Origin: Phallus indusiatus
Lineage: Eukaryota; Basidiomycota; Agaricomycetes; Phallales; Phallaceae
Length of the DNA: 64,000 nt
Reading direction: 5' to 3'
Assembly (NCBI GenBank): GCA_027605045.1
Contig: JAQFWX010000005.1
Coordinates: 1 to 64,000, forward strand
Below the pieces are notes generated by a model. That model ran no database searches and was not told where the DNA came from. It saw only the letters and a program-made list of their open reading frames with translations. The translations under genes and the position numbers were made by a program. Of this stretch, positions 56,258 through 64,000 are shown one piece after another. Numbering within the stretch: the stretch's first letter is position 1; each line of letters opens with the position of its first letter.

Positions 56258-58023
56258 ACTCAGTGCTCACAGCCTCTCGCAGCGCTTAACCTGGAATTGA
56301 TTTTAGAGTTAGTTATCCCATAATTAACAATTACGCGTAGTAACAATATCATTCAGTGTTAACAGGAACAGCACTCGCTTTACGCCCTTGTATGTCTTGC
56401 ACGAGAGAGCGCCAATGAGTACACTTCATCTCACCTGTCCATAATGTCATAATTACTGGCACCTCAGATCTCAGACCGTGGCGACGGAGTAAATTGAAAC
56501 TATCCAACTTGGTGATAGGAAGTCTGATCCCGCATAGCTTGACTTGATACCAGCGTAAGTCTTCCATTCTTTTTGACAGGCGTTGTTATTGAATATTGCG
56601 TATGACCATTAGGTTGCCACCATTAGCAGGCATTCAAGTAGCCGTCGCTATTCATCGCCTATTGTTTTTAGGTATGTCAATGGTTCAAAACGCAAGAGTG
56701 ATTTGTATTAATAGCACTGAGGGCAAGATTCTTACTACAAGACTACGTGCCGTTCTCACAAGAGTTGGCACCATGATAGAACATGATCAATCTATACGTG
56801 ATTGTTCGAACACTCGAGGCGGTAACCTTTAAATACATCGGTGTACCAGATCTCCTGTTCTTCAAGCTCTCGTTTCCGCTAATATGGACGCTGGTGAACT
56901 CGTGCCGCAAATTGTCTCGGAGATACTGCAGTTTCAAGAATTCACCCGACAGTCTAGGACTGCTCGTTCGATATCTTGTACGTTCTCCGTGGTTTATCGA
57001 TGCCTTATTGATGTGTCGTAGGCTCGATCATTACCCTCATTTTTCTCGAGATAATATTCACATTCGATAAAGAGGCGAGTTTCCTTAAGATTCTCTCGTT
57101 CTCGATGATTTTGAACACACTATCAGATAAATTATATTCGGAGGCATGGGTTTTCGTAAATTTTTGCTCTTTTATGAGGTTTAGCGGCTCACTTTATGGT
57201 TTATCCTTCTAAGGCGTCCGTGGTCGTTCTTCAAAGTCTGTTTCTTAGCATGCAGATATTTCTCTGTAATACCAGCTCTGTAAGGCTTTTCACTATTTTG
57301 AGAAGAGATGGATTAATACATAATCGATTCGCGATAGCATAGCCATAGGTATGGACTCATGTCTCATTCCTGCATAGATTCTCAGAGAGTTGTTAGTCTC
57401 CTCTCCCCCGAGTAATATCGTGAGTATATGCTTTCAAGTTTTATATTGGAGCTGACCGATCCATCACAATGTTCAGTAGTAAGATCTTAGAAATAATCCT
57501 TACCATATTCGTAACCTTGTTTTCACCCAGTTGTCGGTTTGAAGCATGGTACCTAGGACTGTGCGTCAGACTTCACAATGAAAAACCCCGCTCACTAATA
57601 ACCTAAATCGATCGTTTCAGCGGCATCATAGTCGTCTCCCTTTTACCTAGCAGTACTCTCTTAGCTATTAGACTGGATAAGTTATATGCCTCCAAGACGA
57701 GTACGCTTTGGTTGATCTGTTTGCATACACCGTTTTTCTGACTGTCGGGTTTGTTCTCCAGTGCGCAGGGCGTTAATCTGTCTGGTATTGGGTCAGTTAT
57801 TTGATTTTTCTTCTATACTTTCTTAGTTTATCATTATTAAACTATCTAACAGCTGAAGTTACTGTACGTTGGTTCACTATGTATCAGCTCGAATTCTACC
57901 TAACACTTGGCGCAAGTCACAAATCGGGGTTGCGATGTCAATTTTGCCCAAAACTAAATGGGTGTACAACACAGTTGTTCATGGATGCGCTGCAACTTTC
58001 TCTCAATCTGAATGGCTCACCAA
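56258..58023. repeat. direct repeat A, copy 1
   Basis: About 1.77 kb, repeated at 62273 to the window end, starting actcagtgctcacag. It includes a short plus-strand frame MDAGELVPQIVSEILQFQEF (56883) that is also partly kept in copy 2. Otherwise no gene is recognised. Confidence 0.85.
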
Positions 58024-58839
58024 AAGCTTATCTATGTCAGTGCTTGGGATGATGCTCAATGTCTACTAACAATGTTTATATAGGCTTCCATATCTGATAG
58101 TAGTCTGTACGTGATAATATCGCCTCCCATCATTTCAATCAGAAGACTGACCTTCGGATATCAGGCATATATATATTTATTGCCTGGTACGCGTTCATTC
58201 GACATCGCCGTGAACAAGCATCGTTGTCTAGTATACGGGCCGTGCGGAATAATTTTGCACCATTTTATATTCTTCTCATCCGAGATGGCGTACTCTGCTA
58301 CATTATGTGAGCTTTTATGTTTGTTTATCGTCCTGCACCCAGGTTGCAACTCTAGCTTTGATAGTAATTTCTGTATGATCGTTTCATTACTTTACTAACT
58401 TGGCGTATATACTAATAGTCTTTTAGTAGGAATATTTGTCGGGTTTGTCATGTTGATAACGATTTCGAGTGAAAATGCATTGGCTGTGGCTCCTCCTGCG
58501 TACGTTCAAGAAATTTCATACGTTCAACACAGAGGACATGTGCTCATAAATGATAATACTCTTTATACAGTATTGTCGTCGGGATAACGTCCATATCTGT
58601 TCGTCGCGCTCACATGTTCAGTCTCCGGTTTCTAATACTCTTTTTTCAGTGCTGTCGGCTAGCATTGCTTCTACAGGGCGATCCGGGACGTGCGATTGGG
58701 GTTTATCAGGCCGGGTTGAATACTATTGAACTCCGCGTCGAGACGTTGAAGGATAGAAATTCAACTACGGCATCAGTTAGTACTTTTTGTCAGATTTATC
58801 AGAGTTAAAGGGGATGTTTCTGTTCTGTCTGTTGCGCGT
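58024..58839. other. region between A1 and B2
   Basis: About 0.8 kb, AT-rich, with short ORFs only. No gene is recognised. Confidence 0.45.
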
Positions 58840-59329
58840 ACGTCTCACGGCAATGACGTTGATTCGTTGAAGTCATCATTCCCGACTCACTGGAATGCTC
58901 GTGGGAAGCTCTGCTAAAAGTTTTAATGGGCTTCGAGAATAAAGTGTACCAATGGTATAGCGTTATGATCGTTTTTTCTTTTCTCGTCGGGCGCATCAGC
59001 CAGTGATTGTGCCATGGTTTGTGGTCGAAGATGAACGATGGCACTGGGGTGCCAAGGAATGAGCGTCGCTAAATGACGCAGATATCTTCTTTTCTTTCTT
59101 CCATTTACATACTTCCGAGTGCGCTGATTGTGTTGCGCATTTAGTCTCACCAAGACATTTATCGTACTTCATTGTCCAGGCTAGTGTCGTGTCAACAAAG
59201 TCCTTGAAATTGGGGTTTCTCTATCATCTTGGACAATTACTCAAGCAGTGGACGAATCACGGCTTTTCTCTATCAATAACCAACGTACATATTCGGAGAT
59301 GAGCCTCGAAGGTCTCATTCAGTTCATGA
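58840..59329. repeat. direct repeat B, copy 2
   Basis: Diverged copy of 55554-56048. Small deletions and stops break the protein-like frame of copy 1. Confidence 0.85.
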
Positions 59330-59541
59330 ATTTAGTAAGGCAAAAAGCGACACTCGATTTTGCTGTCAAGAAGTTATCTTCATACCAGTCGTCTTAAGCT
59401 GTTCATATTTAACTTCCATTCTCGTTATATCTCGAGCTTGTGAGCCGCAGACAGGAGCCCTTTTGTGCACATTTGTGTGAAAGAAAGCTCGAGACTATTG
59501 CTGTAGCGCTCGGATGCAACGCCTGAATATTGAATGACCTG

Positions 59542-59549
59542 CATGTTGG
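59542..59549. repeat. left 8-bp target-site duplication of the hAT-like element
   Basis: CATGTTGG, identical to 60243-60250. Confidence 0.88.
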
Positions 59550-60242
59550 TAGGGGTCGGCACCGTGCCCGTATAACCCGTATATACGGCATCCGTATTAC
59601 GGCGCCGTATCCGTTACGAACGAGGGTGTCACTAATTCAGCCGTATGCCGAAGAACGACTTTTGGTATACGGATACGGCCGTACCGTTTACGGCCGTATC
59701 GCCGTATATACGGGTTATACGGATTATTTGCCTGACATGCAGCAAATGCTGATAGAATCCTAATATTTTTGGTTTAAATTGCATTTAAAACTTGTTTACT
59801 AAGTATGGACAGCAACTATATGCATAGTCTACTTTGTTGGCACTGATTTACACAAATTTCCCAATTGGCTTCAGCTTCCGGCGTCTTTGTGGCTTATGTC
59901 ATTTATTTGACGCCCAATGTGACATGCGTGATATTTGGTTCCTTCATGGCCTGAAGGCTTCAACTAGGCTGGGAAAATGGCGTAGACGAGCTCAAAATAT
60001 CTCAAAATCACTTGAGCAATCTTAAAATGTGTATATGTGCCGTTATCACTCAATATATTACATCTATTCGACTTTTAGCAAACCGTATGCCGTATACGCC
60101 GTAATACGGTGTATACGGTCTGTATACGTTCCGATGGAGCTCGGAGTTAGTTGTTATACAGCACGGATACGGTACGGCAATGTCCGTATTGGTGCCGTAT
60201 TTTATACGGCCGTAGCCATATACGGTACGGTGCCGACCCCTA
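59550..60242. mobile_element. non-autonomous hAT-like element (MITE), 693 bp
   Basis: It starts TAGGGGTCGGCACCGT and ends with the exact inverted complement, giving 16-bp perfect terminal inverted repeats. It is flanked by an 8-bp target duplication CATGTTGG (59542-59549 and 60243-60250), the hAT signature. Both subterminal regions (59565-59730 and 60080-60230) are packed with CCGTAT/ATACGG motifs and the palindrome ACGGCCGT. The ~350-bp centre (59735-60080) has no transposase. Confidence 0.92.
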
Positions 60243-60250
60243 CATGTTGG
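60243..60250. repeat. right 8-bp target-site duplication of the hAT-like element
   Basis: CATGTTGG, identical to 59542-59549. Confidence 0.88.
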
Positions 60251-62272
60251 AAGTCAGCTTATACTTCGACGAGTCTATGAAGACTTATGTAATGTCTGAG
60301 TAGTAGTAGTAGCGACTCAGAGATCTCTAGATAGGAGGCGTACGGTAGTATAACCTGATGAGGAGAAGTGTAACTACAGGTTGAATACTATATACTATCT
60401 GATATGGTCCGTGCATAAGGAAGTTACTATGCGGGATATCTAATATCAGTACTGATCTTAATCAGACCTAAAGGAAGAGTATAACTAAATATAACGATTC
60501 ATGTGAGATTGCACACATAATTCCAACACTGCAATGACCAAACCCCAAAGACGAAAGACCGGTAAATTATTAAAGTTTGCATCAAACTTTTGCGCGTTCA
60601 GTGCTCAACTCCATTGGCAAAATAGATACACCGGTAGAATAAGTGAAAATGTAACATACTTTCAGCTCGTGCTATCAACAATAAACTATGAGCTACAAGG
60701 CATAATAAGAAAGGAATGGTGCATGTATGTTTTTGTGAAAGTGACACGATGATGACGAAAAGTAAAGAGGTGCGAAAATTTTCTTCCGCACAGCCCAGAT
60801 ACTAGCTAGTGATGCTTTCTCCCGAAAATGTTGAATAAATACATATCAGGCAATAGCAATGTATTGAGGGGAGCCGGACAGCTCTAGCAGGAAGAGGGAA
60901 GACACTCTGTGAGGAACTGTAAATAGGATAGTGTAACGTTTTGTTACAGTTTACGATTAGCCCGGTTCTTACGGACTCACAACAAACAGTATAAAGCTGT
61001 ATATTTGCAAGTGCAGGTAAGAAAGGCTGCCGGCGCCTTTACCGTTACGCGGTATTTACTGGTGTGACGGCGCCTATGTACATTACATAATACTAGGTAC
61101 TTGTGCAGGCGACGATCGTCTGCATGCAATTGTATGTATATACGAATATGTACTATGGTTAATAGTAGTCCGCTGCTCATAGCGGAACCGTTACAGATAG
61201 GATAGAAATATAATCTCAAATCTCAAAATAGCTCTGAAGCGAAATAAAAGGGGGAAAGTAAACTGTTATTGTAAGAGTAAACTACTGAGTATTTATACTA
61301 AGAGAGAGCTTGTCCATGACCTAGAAACTAAGTGTCCTGGACTTAATAATACTAAAGGCTGTCCAGAGAGAAATCCCTGTCCAACTATTTTTCTAGCTAA
61401 CTATTGTACTACAGAAATAATAGAGCGCAAATAAATAAAATAAAACATGGAAAATAAATGAAAAAGGCGCATATATGGTCATAGCCTGTTGGGGAACCCC
61501 ACAGTATACACCTATTATGTTCGAGTTGCATATACACATCAGGATATAATGCTGGATACTCACAAGCCAAACTAAGGTATGGGAGGCTACAATCAATTGA
61601 TCTTTTTCAGATCTCATGGGAGAAAAGGCTATTGAAAATCTCACTCAGAAAATTAAACTTCTGGAGAGTCGGAAAGGTCCTGAGACATTTTTACCGCAAT
61701 TTGAACCCAGTTTTGATCGCTGAATGACCAATATCCTTTCTTTTCTTGTGAGCTCAAGCCGCAACAGGTCATAAAATGTCGATCGTTACGTGCCGTATAC
61801 GTAGGCTGAGATACCTTAAACACAGTTGTTGGATTTTGATTTTATTAGTTCGGGCTATATAAAGTACAATATATATTACATACTAGTACATTCAAGTTGG
61901 GGCATCAGTGAACAATTATCCTTAGGTGTTCCAGCAACAGTCTCCGCAGCTCAGAGGTCGTCGGGTGATGTAGAAACAGGCACAGGGATATAACTTCTAA
62001 TTTCAGAAGGAGTTGTGTTGTTAGTTTTTTTCAAATTAGCTGGATTTTCAATTCAACGAGCTTTAGTACTTGGCACTGACAGAATTCATTGGTAGTCCTC
62101 GCTGTCAGTGTCATATGAGATGAAGCAGTGATAAAGTACAAACCTGAGACATATTAATTAGCCACCTATGAAGGTATAAATACAATGATTGATGATTGTA
62201 TCGTGTATACAGACATTGGTAGCCATCGGCGCATTTCAACACGTGAGTTATAGCCTCAACTTGAATTTCAGT
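60251..62272. other. gene-poor region between the hAT-like element and repeat A2
   Basis: About 2 kb that is absent between B1 and A1, so it is an insertion or a retained segment. AT-rich, with ctctagatag and agtagtagtag short repeats near 60300. No gene or terminal repeats are recognised. Confidence 0.45.
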
Positions 62273-64000
62273 ACTCAGTGCTCACAGTCTCTCGCAGCGC
62301 TCAACTTTGAATTGATTTCAGAGTTAGTCATCCCAGAATCGCGTATGTAGTAACAATATCATTCATTGTTAACAGGAATAGTATTCGCTTTATTCTGCAC
62401 GAGAGAGCGCCAATGGGTATGGCACTTCATCTCACCTGTCCATGTCACTGGCACCTCAAGGCGTCAGATCTGATCTTATGATGCCGCATAGCTTGAATTG
62501 ATGCCAGCGTAATTCCTTCTTTTTGATAGGCATTATTGAATATTGAGTAAGACCATTAGGTTGCCACCATTTGCAGGCAATCAATTAACCGTCGCTATTC
62601 ATTGCCTATTGTTTTTAGGCATGTCAATGGTTCAAAACGCAAGAGTGATTTGTATCAATAGCATTGAGAGCAAGATCCTTCTTACCGACTAAATGCCGTT
62701 CTCACAAGAGTTAGTGCCGTGGTAGAACATGATCAACCTATTTAAATATAACGTGATTGTTCGAACACTCGAGGCGGTAACCTTTAAATACGTCGGTATA
62801 CCGGATCTCCTAATCTTCAAGCTCTCGTTTCCACTAATATGGACGCTGATGAACTCTTGCCGCAATTTGGTTCGGAGATACTGCAGTTTCAAGAATTCAC
62901 TCGAGAGTCCAGGGCTGTCCGTTCGATGTCTTGTACGTTCTCTGTAGTTTATCAATGCCTTGTTGATTGTTAATGTGTTTCGTAGGCTCGATCCTTACCC
63001 TCATTTTTCTTGAGACAATATTCACGTTCGATAAAGAGGCGAGTTTCCTTAAGATTCTTTCTTTCCCGATGATTAAGTTGAGCACACTATTAGGTAAAAT
63101 ATATTTGGAGGTATGGGATTTTTTTAAATTTTTGCTCTCTTTGAGGTTCAGCGGCTCACTTTATGGTTTATCCTTCTAAGGCGTCCGTGGTCGTTCTTCA
63201 AAGTCTGTTTCCTAGCATGCAGATATTTCTCTGTAATACCAGTTCTGTAAGGCTTTTTACTGTTTTGAGAAGAGATTAATGCATAATCGATTCGCGATAG
63301 CATAACCATAGGTATGGACTAATTTCTCATTCCTGCATAAATTCTCAAAGAGTTGTCAGTCTCCTCTCAGGCTCCCCCGAGTAACATCGTGAGTATATGC
63401 TCTGAAATGTATATGCTTTGAAATTTTATATTGGAGCTGACCGATCCACCACAATGTTCAGTAGTAAGACCTTGGAAATGATACTTATCAAATTTGTAAC
63501 TTTGTTTTCACACAGTTGTCGATTTGAAGTATGGTACCTCGGACTGTGCGTTAGACTTCACAATGAAAAACCTCGCTCACTAACTTAAATCGATCGTTTC
63601 AGTGGCATCATAGTCGTCTCCCTTTCACCTAGCAGTGCTCTCTTAGCTATTAGACTGGATAAGTTATATGCCTCCAAGACGAGTACGCTTTGGCTGATCT
63701 GTTTACATACACCGTTTGTCTGACTGTCGGGTTTGTTCTCCAGTGCGCAGGGCGTTAATCTGTCTGGTATTGGGTCAGTTATTTGATTTTTCTTCTATGT
63801 TTATCATTATCAAACTATCTAACAGCTGAAGTTATTGTACGTTGGTTCACTACATATGTATCAGCTCGAATTCTACCTAACACTGGGCACAAGTCACAAA
63901 TCGGGGTTGCGATGTCATTTTTGCCCAAAACTAAATTCGTGTACAACACAGTTGTTCATGAATGCGCTGCAACTTTCTCTCAGTTTCAATGGCTCACCAA
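62273..64000. repeat. direct repeat A, copy 2 (runs past the window end)
   Basis: Matches 56258-58023 almost throughout, with small indels (for example ctttgaaa inserted near 63414). It continues beyond base 64000. Confidence 0.85.

Noticed and set aside
59550..60242. Centromeric or satellite array because of the many CGTATACGG-like units
   Set aside because: The units are confined within a single TIR-bounded, TSD-flanked element and are irregularly spaced.
61393..61644. Minus-strand ORF with a hydrophobic stretch (FIFHVLFYLFALYYF)
   Set aside because: AT-rich sequence produces such hydrophobic frames by chance; there are no flanking exons or conserved features.

Overview
The window looks like nuclear DNA of a filamentous basidiomycete, probably an agaricomycete (mushroom-forming fungus). 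The reasons are dense genes on both strands, introns of about 45-75 bp with fungal splice sites, fungal FunK1 kinases, a Kre9/Knh1-type GPI protein, small cysteine-rich secreted proteins and a LINE that carries an RNase H. Exon structures were read by eye from splice signals and protein motifs, so exact edges are approximate.

Layout. 1-1.7 kb: a possible inhibitor/lectin remnant, a short tandem repeat and a small secreted cysteine-rich protein. 3.2-9.4 kb (minus): cohesin subunit SCC3 and splicing factor SYF2. 9.7-14.3 kb (minus): an external-type alternative NADH dehydrogenase and an unrecognised, frame-broken coding stretch. 15.4-20.8 kb (plus): a very large Ser/Pro-rich protein with a helical C-terminal part. 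21.1-24.5 kb (minus): NMD factor UPF3 and a GPI-anchored wall protein. 25.5-32 kb: an unrecognised protein facing a FunK1 kinase, followed by a decayed second copy of the same segment. 32.5-42.6 kb: a DNA-replication neighbourhood with ORC3 and MCM4, each divergently paired with a metabolic gene (a MoCF-domain protein and exopolyphosphatase PPX1), then tRNA-Ser(CGA) with an intron. 43.1-47.1 kb: a secreted protein and a novel nuclear protein with a C2H2-like finger. 47.4-54 kb: a full-length LINE bounded by an 11-bp target-site duplication, with a 399-bp solo LTR nested in ORF1. 54-64 kb: gene-poor repeats, including a ~3.3 kb direct duplication with decayed ORFs and a 693-bp non-autonomous hAT-like element with 8-bp target duplications.

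How the genes relate. SCC3, ORC3 and MCM4 all act around S phase (cohesion, origin recognition, helicase). ORC3 has a perfect MCB box just upstream and MCM4 and SCC3 have CGCG-rich promoters, which suggests shared G1/S control. SYF2 and UPF3 belong to mRNA processing and decay. The right-hand 17 kb is a repeat-driven accessory region.

Quality caveat. Several genes need single-base changes in homopolymer runs to keep their reading frame (NADH dehydrogenase, the large Ser/Pro protein, UPF3, LINE ORF2). Some apparent pseudogenisation may therefore be consensus error.
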